Origin: Rhynchopus sp. YZ270_cl-10
Taxonomy: Eukaryota; Euglenozoa; Diplonemea; Diplonemida; Diplonemidae
Length of the DNA stretch: 64,000 nucleotides
Direction: 5' to 3'
NCBI GenBank assembly: GCA_964035575.1
Contig: OZ037934.1
Span: 682,001 to 746,000 of the forward strand
A program made the position numbers and the translations under genes. Position 1 is the first letter of the stretch, and each line of letters begins with the position of its first letter. The notes beneath the pieces are model-generated. The model was not told the origin of the DNA. It searched no databases and saw nothing but the letters and a program-made list of their open reading frames with translations. Shown here piece after piece: positions 34,411-44,846 of the stretch.

Positions 34411-35527
34411 ACTGTACGCGCACAATATCATTCGTGCAAAAACCCCCCTCCATACTCACACACAGACCCCCGCCCCTCGTGTACAGACCATCCTATCCTT
34501 ATACAAACAAAGAACCCCTCCGACACCCCTCTATATTTTTATTATTTTTTTGCGAGCGTGTTGAAATTTCCCAGATGCATAAAAAGGCAAACGTATTTTT
34601 GCTGTGGGTTGGGAAAAAAAAATTCCGCCAGACGTACCAAAAAACGTTGTTCCTGTTTTTCCCTTCTTCCATTGGAAGCTTTGCAATGCATTGGATCTGT
34701 TCGAGCTTCTTAAGACTTCTTCTCATCGTACCTCTCTGTGTCCAACACACAAACTCCGAGCTCTGCACCGCAGTGCTTTCAGGAGGAGCGGGCCTAAGAG
34801 CTTTTCCATTGAGGTCTGTACATTTGCTTTCCTTCAGGAGCCGTTCTATCGTCCAGCAAAGGAGCACGCTTCTCGTAAGCGTAGTAGGTGTCTGTGTTTG
34901 GTACCTTTTTGCTCCCGTTCCTGTGTAGCTACTCTGCCCAGCGGAGAGGCGCACACAGCTCAAACTTATGTTCTTCCCAGGCCTTTGCAGCGTCGGCTGT
35001 CATTTCGCATCCTCCGGCATCAGCAACTGCCACCTCCTTCCTCCTCTCCTGGATGAGGGCGGCGCCGTTCGCCTGCGGTGCGGCGTCCTCGTCGTGCGTC
35101 CCGGTCTCGAGGGCGGTGCGACGCTGAGTCCTCCGGGCCTGCCGTGTTGCTCAACGAAACCAGGTGAGCTACCATCCGGAGGGACTTCGCGTGATAACGT
35201 TGAGGTATGTCGACACGGAGCTCGTCCTCATGTCTACCTGAGCCTCAGAAACTGAGACCAGGTATGTGCACGTTCTTCTGTACTTCGACGGAGCTGTCTC
35301 GCCGTACAGGTCTCTCCGGATGCCTCGTGTAGGCGAGCACAGGGGGAGGGAAACAGAACCGATCCAGGGGTTCGTCTGATCAAAGCGGAACAGATTTTAT
35401 TTTATTTTTTTTTTGGAAAAGTACTTGAAATCGATGCAATTTCAACACAATTTCTTCCTTTTTTACTTCGTATCAACCTTCCTTTTCAGAGAGGGGGGGG
35501 AAATAAAAATAAACCACACCCCGAGCC
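34411..35527. other. Spacer with a GC-rich, partly coding-like patch
   Basis: Most is AT-rich. From about 34940 to 35340 the sequence becomes GC-rich with several open frames (one Ala/Ser-rich, 34888-35127) and GTGAGC/GTATGT donor-like sites at about 35163 and 35202. It may be an unrecognised small multi-exon gene or a noncoding RNA. I cannot settle a reading frame. Confidence 0.3.
35470..35489 (+). promoter_or_regulatory. Candidate 3' splice acceptor before a start codon
   Basis: CAACCTTCCTTTTCAG lies 38 nt before the ATG at 35528: a strong pyrimidine tract plus AG. Confidence 0.45.
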
Positions 35528-38500
35528 ATGTCTATGCTGCAGGAGGCTGAGCGTGCGCTTGCAAGCACTAAGGATCTTTTTGACTCCGGGCAGATCACCG
35601 CCGATGAACTCCAAAGGGCGGCCGGGAAGCTGTGCGTGCTGTACAACACGATTGGGTCGAAGTCTTATAAGGCTCATACGAAAGGGGATTTGGCGCCGAA
35701 TTTGTTTGCGAGAGCGATGAAGCTCACGGATGAGGAGACAGGCCCGATGTATTTTAATGCACAGGATGAATTACAGACGCATCTCCGCGCGACGACACTC
35801 AACAACATGGGGTGCATGGAGAGGACGAGAGGGAACAATGAGGCCGCCCTCCTGCACCTCCGGCAGTGCAGCGTGCTGGAGTCGCACAACAGCCCGGCGA
35901 CGAACCTCAACATCTCTGCTATTCTCACGCAGATGGGCCGCCATGCGGAGGCGATAGGATCTGCACGGCGTTCGATTGGATTGCTTCTTGCCAAACAAGA
36001 TAAATGTAAGGAGGATTATTCAGTGCTGGTCATCGCATATCACAACCTAGCCATGGCGCAGGAATGCTCCAGCGCAGTGGAAGACCGAAACGACGCAAAA
36101 GCGAACTACACCGCGGCACTGCAGATCGCAACAAAAGAGTTAGGAGAGCACCATCCGACCACAGTTTCTGTCGCAAAATCTTTGCGAACCGTCCGGCAAC
36201 ACCCACAACGCAGAGACAAACTCAGCAAACACAAACGGCGCGCAAAACCCGCTCCAACACACGAAAACGAGATTGCCGACGACCCGCCTCAGGTCCTTCC
36301 AGATATATCTCCCCTTGCGCAGGTCAGTCAGGCACCGGAAGAAGGGAACTGCAGTCCATCTGCCTTAGAAGGCATGATGACTGCAGAAACCTTACAGAAA
36401 GAGTTGAACCCAAACTACTCCGGCGATACCGGAATGATTCTGGTCGATACCGACCGAGAGGCGAGACCAGGAAAAAAGCAGGTAAAGAAACGGCGCCAAC
36501 GTAGAGCAGTTGAAAGCCGTGCAACCCGCCCTGCCGATATAAACCACGCACTGCGTTCCCCGCAACCGCCGAAGGAGGAGAGGCGTGGGAAGCCGCATGC
36601 CTCCGTGAAGAACCTCAAGGCGCACAGCCATCCACCCGACCCACAGCCACAGCCTCCACAGCCACAGCCGCAGCCCCCTGCAGCACCGCCGCCAAAGGAG
36701 CGTCCACGACACGAACCGCAACCTCCCAAAGACGACAAAGAGAAGAAAGCTGCAGAAAAAGCGGCAGAAGCGGAGAAGAAGAAAAAGGCGAAGGAGGTTC
36801 CCGAACCGGAGAAGCGGGCGCGGACGCGGGCGCATGATGAAACGCGGGATGAGGATCGGAAGAAGGAGGACGCGGTGACGTACATGCACCAACTCCTCGT
36901 GAAGCTGCTCCGCGATGAAGACGTCTACGAGCAGCAGTTCCAAGCCGCGCTTCGGATACAGTGCACGGTACGCTGCCTGGCCGCGCACGTTGCTGTCGAC
37001 CGTGCGAAGGAGGCGCGCAGACGTGAACAATCACACCGTCTCTTCCGCGAGAACGACAGCGCCAAGATAGTAACGCGCTTTATCCGCAAAGTGGCAGATG
37101 TCAACGCGAACAGAAGGACACAACTCAAAAAGGAGGAGACCGAGCACGAACGTCGCGACCACGCTGCCGTCAGGATACAAAAAACTGCACGCGGCTGGCT
37201 CGCACGGCGCAAGACAAAATGGCTACGCACATACTACCGCCGTGTGCATTGGGGCACCCGGGTGTTGCAGTGCTTCTTCAGAAGGATGAAGGCGCTGCTC
37301 ATCGCGAAGAAACGCAAGGCTGCGTACATCAGCATCTGGCAGGATAAGCTAGCCCGCGAGCGTGTCACGACAGCAGCGACGAAGATAGCAAAGGTGTACC
37401 GCGGGTACAAAGCGCGTCTCCTCACAGACGCACTGCGGGGGCGCATCAAGCGGCAGATCGCCCTCGATGGGGAGAGCCTGCGGCACCATGCTGCAACCAA
37501 GATAGCGGTATGCTTGAACCTTTCCCTTAAGACACCCCAAATACCCCACCCCAACAGGCAACCTGGCGTGGCAGCAAAGGCAGGGCGGTGTGCAGAGCGC
37601 TCCGCACCGCACGCAACACTGCGGCAGAACGCAAGGAGGTGCGCGAGGTATGCTCTCCCCTCCCCCCCTCCACCCTCCACCCCCACCATTTCCGGTTCCA
37701 TATGTAAACCACGAAAATGGATTGTAGGACTGCATTTTCGGCCTCACCCCCCCGGTAGGTCATTGTACCAAAGATTCACTGTTCATGAGAGGCCTTTCTG
37801 TTGTGATTTTCATCCAGCTGTGTTGTCAGTCGGAGGTGCATTAATAACTTCACTTTGTGTTTCAACTCAACTTTCCTTCCCCCCCTCCCCTTCCTTCCTC
37901 TTCACCTCTCCCTCCTCACCCACCCCACAGCACCGTGCATACTGTGCAAGCATGATTCAAGACTGCTGGCGGCGTTACGAAGGCATGGTGAAAGCGCAGG
38001 TTTCTTATGACAACCAGAAGACACGGGTCATGGGGAGTCGGAGGCAAAGGAGGCAACACGCTGCCCTTGCTATACAATCATGTCTGCGGCAGCGCTTTGC
38101 ACGCTGCCGTGCCAAGGCGCTGCGTAGGGAGCGCCGCGCACGGCTGGACGAACAGAAGCGTGCACACTCTGCGACAATCATTGCCGCGATGTGGCGGGCT
38201 GTGGTGGCCAGGGTAGAGGTGACACACCGTAGAGGGATCACCAACGACGCCGTCGCGCACCGCAAGCACGCTATGCACCTCACAGCACGAAAGATCCAGG
38301 GGCACGCCCGTATGTACCTCGCAAGACGCGCACTGTCTGCAGCAGTCATCCGTGCAGACCAACGCCGCACTGCAGACATCTTCATCGAAGAAACAGACCA
38401 CCGTGCCCTCCAGGAGGAGGAAAAGCAGTACGACGCTGTACGCAACGGAGAGCGCGACACCTTCGCGCCAAACGACATAATCTACCTAAAGAAACTCATG

Positions 38501-40927
38501 CAGTTCTCCGAAGAGCAGAACACAGCGTGCACGCATATGCAAGCAATCATCGCCGCAGCGGAGGGCACGGACCTCCCCTCCCCGCTTCTCCCTATCTTTG
38601 AGCCAGAGAAATACCCGAGCAGCACCTTCTCCGTTGTCTCCGGGAGTGAAGGGACCGACTATGAGGTTCTCATCCAGGATGGACAGCGTACGCTTTACAT
38701 TGATCGTGTCTTTGCGCGCATTCTGGCGCGTGTTGTGTGGAATCAGGACACCCGGTACATCACATTGGAGGGTGTGGCACCAGAGGGGAGTGATACTGTG
38801 CAGGTCGCACCGCATACGCAATTAGAAGCGGTGGCGAATCTTGAACGGATCTGTCTCTGCAACGCAATCCCTGCAGTGCTGAACAGCGGGGAGGTCTTTA
38901 CGCACAATATGAGTGGTGCGTACACAGCGCTTCTTGAAAAATGTGTGGTGAGGCTCCAATCATTTGTTCGCGGCTGCCGTGCGCGGACCTTACGGAGGCA
39001 TCTTACCTCTCTCTGCGAGGAAGAGTTGCAGAGGACGTTGCGGATTCAAGCAGCGATGCGGTTGCAAGCGTGGTTCAGGCAGAACAATGCGCGGATCACG
39101 ACGCATAAGATAAAGGAGTTGCGGGAACAGCTTGCGGCAAACCAATTCGCGCAGGAGGAGGAAGAGTACCAGGATGCGGCGGCGAAAACTATCGCGGCTG
39201 CGGCAAAGATGCGGAAAAAGGGTCCAACAACAACAGCAACAACAGCAACTGCAGAGCCCCGCGTCGTGGACCCAGACGACTGCATCGAAGGCGCCTCAGG
39301 TCTTGCAGAACCGGACTTTGACATTTCAAAATTCCTCTCCCTCGGAGCCCCCGAGTCGCAGCAGGAGCATGAGGTGGCCTCGGCACGCACCATCCAGAGG
39401 ACCGGACGTGGTGCGCACGATAGGGCCAAAGCGTACACCTTGCACGGAAGGGAGGCGTACGAACGGTTGCGTCCGTTGCAAAAGGCGCATCTGCAAGAAG
39501 AGAAGATTAAAAGCGAGCTGGAGGATACCTTCACGATTGATATGTACAAGAATGTGCACGAATTGGTATGAGGGGAGGGGAGGAATATTGTCACAAATTT
39601 GAAAAACAAAACAAAACTATCACAGAACCGCAAAATGGACACCCGAGATGCCCAGGCCAGCAGTGAGGACACCGCAGTACAGGAAGCAGTGGTATGTGGC
39701 TCGCTTTCCCCCCCCTTTTTTTCTGTGTCACATCCACTTCTTCCCCCTCCACAGAACGAAGGCGCCCGCCGCTTCCTTGAGGAGCAGCAACGGGAGCAAG
39801 GTGGCCGCCGTCGCACCGACCCCAAACGAGGCACGACAGAGGCACCTGCAGCGCTCCCACCGTCGCCCCCTCCGTCTCCCACGACATCACCCACACCACC
39901 AGCACCCGAGGACATCCTGCCACAAGAGGAGCTCGCACCCCCTACCCCACCACCCACACCACCCGCAGTATCCATGGTCCAGCCAAGCTCGATCCACGAC
40001 GAGCTGCAACGTACACGGTCCGCTATCGAGGCCGAACGGACCATGATTGCGACGGAGCGAAATGCACCACGCCCCGCAAGCGCGCCGGGGGTGACAACGG
40101 ATTTATCCGATGTAAACGGCATTGACATGACGCTTCTGAGACGCCAGGAGGCACAACTGAACCGCATTGAGCACGACAACCCTGCGACACGACACCGAAA
40201 GGCGACGGTGATACAGTGCTTCGTCCGCAGGGTATTTGCTTATAGAGAGCTGACCCACCGTCGCGAGCTTGTTGCTGCTAAGCGAGGATTCGAATATGAC
40301 ATGGCCCGCCGCTACAGCGAGAACAACCCGACCACCTGGATGAGCGAGGATAAGGCAGCATCGCGTATCCAAGGCCTTATGAGGATGAGAACCGCACGGC
40401 ATGACGTAGAACTCCGCAAACAAGAGGTGGAAGAGGAAATGCAAGCCTTCATCGAAGCAGAATCCGCAAAGCTCCGTGAAGAAGCATCAACGCGAATTCA
40501 AAAGCAGGTACGTTGTAAAATAGCGCGCTGCGATTTGCAAGAAAAGCGGAAGGAGAGTCTCCAGCATGCGTCCCAGATGAACGCCACCACAATACAAGCC
40601 TTTTTGAAAGCATTTGGTTCGATGTGTATCGTGGACTCCCGGAGAAGGGAGCACGCTGCAGGGGCCATACAACGCATGGCACGCAGCAAGCATGCACACA
40701 GAGAGGCAGATGCACGCAGAGCGCTCTCCCAACAGCGGCTTGCAGACACACAGGCAGCAGAAGCCGAAGGGGTCCGTCAAGAGGAGATGGAGGAGGCTGC
40801 ATCAGCCATCCAACGAACCTTCCGCGTCCAGGCAGCCAAGGCAGAACGTGACCGCCTCAAAACACAACGCGACGAGATGAGAAAGCAGCGTGTCGGAGAT
40901 GAAGATGAGTTACTGCAGGGGCTCTGA
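35528..40927 (+). CDS. TPR and multi-IQ-motif protein, about 1647 aa, five exons
   Basis: The exons 35528-37507, 37558-37647, 37931-39565, 39626-39691 and 39755-40927 all join in phase 0 across GTATG-type introns of 50, 283, 60 and 63 nt. Unspliced, the frame seems to stop at 39571 and a second gene to begin at 39635; splicing GTATGA..CACAG merges them. The N-terminus (about 85-235) has TPR-like helical pairs (LNNMGCMERTRGNNEAALLH). A Pro/Gln and Lys/Glu low-complexity region follows (about 340-440). From about residue 470 onward more than ten IQ motifs occur (AALRIQCTVRCLAAH, AAVRIQKTARGWLARR, AATKIAATWRGSKGRAV), including across the exon 1-2 joint. IQ motifs bind calmodulin or calmodulin-like light chains. 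Such proteins are often axonemal or cytoskeletal, but location is inferred. Intron 2 contains a recurrent motif copy. Confidence 0.85.
37757..37882 (+). repeat. Recurrent motif copy inside an intron of the IQ gene
   Basis: CCGGTAGGTCATTGTACC, AAAGATTCACTGTTCATGAG, AGGCC and, farther on, GTTTCAACTCAACTTTCC with a pyrimidine tract. The middle contains TCAGTCGGAGGTG, also at about 13878. Confidence 0.65.
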
Positions 40928-41504
40928 AAATAAAGGGGGAGTGGGAGAGAGAGAGAGGTCTATTGAATATGATGTGGTGTGGTGGGGTTAAGTCGCAAAG
41001 AGGTTCAAGCCCTGATCTTATTTTCATGCCATTGCTCGTGTACTCATTCTCCTAGACCTCCCAAGACGCAGCAAAGCTGCTTAGCTAGCTACTAAAAGAG
41101 GGAGAGAGAGAGAGAGAGAGAGATCGCCTGAGGATCATCTTATAAACATTGTCTTTTTTTTTTGCTCTGCTTTTTTCCCCCTCTAACAAAAGGCGTTAAC
41201 ACGTTTTTCCGGAGGTGGGGGGCTATAATTTGTCAAATTTTATGTTCATCTGTCCCCAATTTTTTTTTGTTTTTCAAAAAAAAACTATTTTTCTTTTTAT
41301 TATCCCCGAACAAAGCGTCTCTGAGACGAAGAGACAAAATCAAAATTCCAAAAAAAAAACCCCAGTGTTGTTCTCATGATACCGATATATGTGGATAATA
41401 TCAAATGTGTGTTCGATAGCGTGTGGGTTATCCTGAGCAGATTCGGAACAGAGCCCATAAATGTGGGTGTGTGCACGAGATGCACATCATTTACAATTTT
41501 TTTT
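40928..41504. other. Spacer with (GA)n and motif A
   Basis: Simple GA repeat at about 41099-41123. It is directly followed by GCCTGAGGATCATCTTATAA (motif A, 41123-41160), then T-rich sequence. No gene seen. Confidence 0.6.
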
Positions 41505-41570
41505 TCAGTGCCTGCGTCCGCTGATGAAACGGTGAGGCGTTTGCACGTTTCAACTTCTCTTTTTTTCCCC
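41505..41570 (+). repeat. Recurrent motif, type C
   Basis: CAGTGCCTGCGTCCGCTGAT, ACGGTGAGGCG, TTTGCACGTTTCAACTTCTC, T/C tract; matches 14023-14095. Confidence 0.6.
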
Positions 41571-41670
41571 TTTCTCCGAACAAAATATAAAATGATTGCA
41601 AAAGCTTTCTTCTGTTTTACTAGGCTAGTTGACGCCACGGGTCGGTTTAGGAATTTTCTGGGAAATCCTG

Positions 41671-41861
41671 TTCCGTACCATTCCGTACCGCCCTCGAACG
41701 CTCCCAAATCCCCCCATACCGTCCCATACCCTCCCATACCCTCCCGTACCCTCCCATACTGTCCCATACCGTCCCATACCCTCCCGTACCTCCCATACCA
41801 CTCCCATACCCTCCCACACTGTTCCATACCGTCCCATACCGTCCCGTACCGTCCCCCTAAT
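41671..41861. repeat. Decamer-like minisatellite (CCCATACCST)n
   Basis: About 17-18 slightly variable units of TCCCATACC with C/G and T changes. A second array of the same unit is at 43255-43443. Confidence 0.85.
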
Positions 41862-42076
41862 CGGTGTGGGAGTTGCTCTCTTTTGCGTGCGAATTGTACA
41901 CGAGAACTGCAAACCGGGCCGGTCTGGGTTTGAGGTATACGGAAAGGCCATAATTTGTGAATTTGCAGCTGGACAACGGCAAATTGACCCCACCACAGCG
42001 CGGACAGATTCCGGAAATGCCAATCGTGGTATGTTTTGGGGCTGAAAAATTTTCACCTGAAAATTTTTTTCAGCAG

Positions 42077-42203
42077 CATTTTTGGCCGAAAATGGGCCCC
42101 AGCTATTAGTGACTGGGCTCATATTTTCAAAAATTTAAGTGGTCAAAAAATTGTCCAATTTTCGACATCGACCCCACCACTTTCTGGACGGATTCCGGAA
42201 ATG
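42077..42203. repeat. Diverged fragment of the 261-bp satellite
   Basis: GGCCGAAAATGGGCCCC, CGGGCTCAT-like and AAGTGGTCAAAAAATTGTCC match the second half of the satellite with many changes. Confidence 0.65.
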
Positions 42204-42251
42204 CCAAAAAACTGTGTTTTGGGTCACCCGTTTTTGGGGCCCCTGAGGCGA

Positions 42252-42320
42252 TTTTATATGGGTCCGTCCGGAAACCCTCCTGGTAAGATTCATCCTTTTG
42301 GGGGTTTTTTGAGGGTTTTC
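42252..42320. repeat. Left arm of an inverted repeat enclosing a mini-gene
   Basis: GTCCGGAAACCCTCCTGGTA and AGATTCATCCTTTTGGG are mirrored at 43032-43102. Confidence 0.75.
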
Positions 42321-42474
42321 TGCTCAAAACACCCAAACAACCCAATTTTTTGATACCCGCCATACACCTACCACCCCAGAGGGCATATTTTGATCATTTA
42401 TTTTGTTTATTTCCGCTCCCCCCCTTTTTACTTATATTTTTTTACGTATTTTTGGACATTTCATAAACGTGGCA

Positions 42475-42942
42475 ATGACAGCAGTGAAGTTCACTTTTTT
42501 GTCGAGAAACACGGTAAGAATGGGTGCGACGCACACTTGGTGTCGTTTCGAACCATCTCTCTGATGATTCTTGTTGTCAGGAGATCCTTACCGTAGGGGT
42601 CATTGTCGGTGCCCTGCGCGAGCTTCCCCACACAGAGGCCTTTGTTATCTCATTCCCTCGTACTCATACGTATCAGTGCACCCTTCTTCCCATCAATCTC
42701 TTTTCTTCTGTGTACTGCTACCCGAGCAACAGTCGTGTCATTTCAGCGTGTACTCTGACACGGAGGGAACCTGTATTTACTATGGAGTCTCCACATCCAA
42801 GGTGACCCGCAAAGCAAAAGTCCCTGGCATTGATCCAGTAGATTTGACAGAGGTCAATGAAACCTTGTCAAGGCGGCATGGCAGGGTTAAGAGAAAGAGA
42901 GAAGAGATCCAGAAGAACGACAATAAAAGGCTGAAAATCTGA
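42475..42942 (+). CDS. Small three-exon gene, 107 aa, unknown function
   Basis: Exons 42475-42513, 42581-42669 and 42747-42942 are joined by introns GTAAGA..TTGTCAG (67 nt, phase 0) and GTATCA..TTTCAG (77 nt, phase 2). Individually the frames look broken, but the spliced frame is continuous. The product has a mixed hydrophobic N-terminal half (EILTVGVIVGALRELPHTEA), a YYGVSTSKVTRKAKVPGID segment and a strongly basic C-terminus (KRKREEIQKNDNKRLKI) resembling a nuclear-localisation signal. No family recognised. It lies within a 0.85-kb inverted-repeat pair, so it may be a gene captured by, or bracketed by, repeat ends. Start and introns are predictions. Confidence 0.5.
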
Positions 42943-43031
42943 TTAAAAAGCGAAAATATAGCCTCAGACCCCCCCAAAAACCTATTTTCATATCAGAATA
43001 TCACTTAGATGCACTTTTTGTGGGGGACATC

Positions 43032-43102
43032 ATCAAAAAAACCCAAAAATACCCAAAAGGATGAATCTTACCAGAGGGGTTTCCGGACGAGTCCATATAA
43101 AA
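43032..43102. repeat. Right arm of the inverted repeat
   Basis: CCAAAAGGATGAATCTTACC and GGGGTTTCCGGACGAGTCC pair with 42252-42320. Confidence 0.75.
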
Positions 43103-43254
43103 AACCCACAGGATCACCCTGTTCCCACAACTTTTTTGTCAACTTTTTTTCAGGAAAAACTTTTTTTTTTGCGCGCGCGCGCATTTTTTTTTCAGGGTCA
43201 GCGAGCGGGAAACGAAAAAAAAGTCGAGCTACCCTAAGTGCATGCACGACCCCC

Positions 43255-43443
43255 AAACCACTCCCAAACCTCCAAAAATCCTCCCATACCACTCCCATAC
43301 CCGCCCATACCACTCCCATACCGTCCCATACTGTCCCATACCCTCCCAAACCCTCCCACACTGTCCCATACCCTCCCATACAGTCCCATACAGTCCCATA
43401 CTGTCCCATACCCTCCCAAATCCTCCCATACCCTCCCATACCC
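43255..43443. repeat. Decamer-like minisatellite, second array
   Basis: TCCCATACCC / TCCCATACAG units, same orientation as the array at 41671. The two arrays flank the mini-gene segment. Confidence 0.85.
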
Positions 43444-43797
43444 GAATGTCCGTGACGTCAACTAGCCTATTTACACTCCTCCTTTTTTCCCCCCCAGTTT
43501 TTTCCCCCTATTTTTTTTTCCAAAGAAAACGCGGTTTTCCTATCCGAACAAAAACAAAAATAGAGCCTTTCTTCCCCCTTTTCGATACCACGCAATTTTT
43601 TTATTTTTTCTTTTTACAAGACATGTGTGCATTTCTGAAATTTTTCAGTCTCCACGAGTCGTTTTTTCCCTCCTGTGCTCCCCATCTCTCGCACATCACA
43701 GCACTTACCTCCCTAAGACACACATACACTTTTCCACAAAAAAGCAACGTTCCTGCCACATTGTCTCGATTTCTCAAATAACCCCCCCCAAAAAAAA

Positions 43798-44382
43798 ATG
43801 GACACGACAAGAAAACGGAAGAACGGCTCTTCTGACAAGCCTTCTCCTTCCCCCTCTCCCCCTCCCGCTGCTTCTGGCCCTGCGGTGACCGGGTCGTTCA
43901 TCCCCCTGAGGAGGTTTATGGTACTGTACCAGTGGTGGGTGTTCGCGGTGCTGCTTTCTATGTGGACAGCCGTGTTTTATTGGAACGCAGGGTCTCTGAA
44001 ACGCGTTGCGTTTGATCGGTTGTGGTGGATGGGGGTGCTGATGTTAGGTATGGTGATTGGTGGGCTGTCCTATGCTGACAGAGATATGACACAGCTCAGC
44101 CCTTATGCCATGTTAAATGAAGGGGGTGAACGCATGGTGGGGCAAATGTCGGTTGACGACATGCTTGGCATCAAGACCGGTATACATGACGCCCCAAAGC
44201 AACCCAGTGCAGCGCAAAAGGCGGGAGGGGTGGATCATGATCTCTTCGAACTGCTGCAGACTCAGCGCTTCAACCGGAACGACCCGTGTCCGTGCAAGTC
44301 GGGGAAGAAGTTCAAAGCTTGCTGTTTTGCTACACAACAGAACCTCAAATCGTCGTCGCATATTACGCCAGACATATATTAA
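43798..44382 (+). CDS. Membrane protein with C-terminal SEC-C zinc motif, 194 aa
   Basis: The ATG follows an A-run. After a Ser/Pro-rich head (about 1-32) come two hydrophobic spans, about 47-62 (WWVFAVLLSMWTAVFYW) and 76-92 (WWMGVLMLGMVIGGLSY), then a soluble part. It ends with NDPCPCKSGKKFKACC (about 165-180). CPC-x-SGKKxKxCC is the SEC-C motif, known from the SecA C-terminus, where the cysteines bind zinc and contact partner proteins. A small two-span protein carrying SEC-C is unusual. A role in protein-complex or ribosome contact at a membrane is a guess. A broken copy of the middle of this gene lies directly downstream. Confidence 0.8.
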   Translation: MDTTRKRKNGSSDKPSPSPSPPPAASGPAVTGSFIPLRRFMVLYQWWVFAVLLSMWTAVFYWNAGSLKRVAFDRLWWMGVLMLGMVIGGLSYADRDMTQLSPYAMLNEGGERMVGQMSVDDMLGIKTGIHDAPKQPSAAQKAGGVDHDLFELLQTQRFNRNDPCPCKSGKKFKACCFATQQNLKSSSHITPDIY

Positions 44383-44399
44383 GAGAGGGTTTCCAGAGG

Positions 44400-44596
44400 G
44401 GTGGGGTGGGGTTGGGGGTGTTGATGTTGTGTCTGGTGATTGGTGGGTTGTCATATGCTGACCGGGATATGACACAGCTCAGCGCTTAGCCATGTTAAAT
44501 GAAGGGGGTGAACGCATGGTGGGGCAAATGTCGGTTGACGACATGCTTGGCATCAAGACCGGTATACATGACGCCCCAAAGTAACCCAGTGCAGCG
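44400..44596 (+). pseudogene. Broken partial copy of the SEC-C gene, fused to WD40-array DNA
   Basis: Matches 44018-44211 of the neighbouring gene. Identity is lower in the first 80 bp and almost complete in the rest (GTGAACGCATGGTGGGGCAA onward), which suggests later gene conversion. A 1-base deletion (CTTAGCC for CTTATGCC) and a CAA-to-TAA change break the frame. At 44597 it switches abruptly into the 3' end of a WD40 unit, a recombination junction. Confidence 0.85.
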
Positions 44597-44846
44597 TTCA
44601 TATCATCGACATCTCACACCTGACGTGAAGTGGAGCGTTCTTCTATCTTTTGCTCATTGTTGGGTGTATTCGTGCAGCTTTGCTATTCAGGGTTTTGTGT
44701 GACATACATTCTTGCGAAAGGGATAAAGAGACGCCAGCCCCTCCTTTCCCACCATTTTGTGCCCCGTCCTTCTTCCCTGTCCCCCACCACGCCATACACA
44801 CACAGGAGTTGCGTCAAAAACACAGACATTACAGTGAGAGGTTGAC

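Noticed and set aside
34604-35056. 150-codon frame before the IQ gene
   Set aside because: No domain, overlapping alternative frames of similar length and no clear start context; left as an uncertain GC-rich patch.
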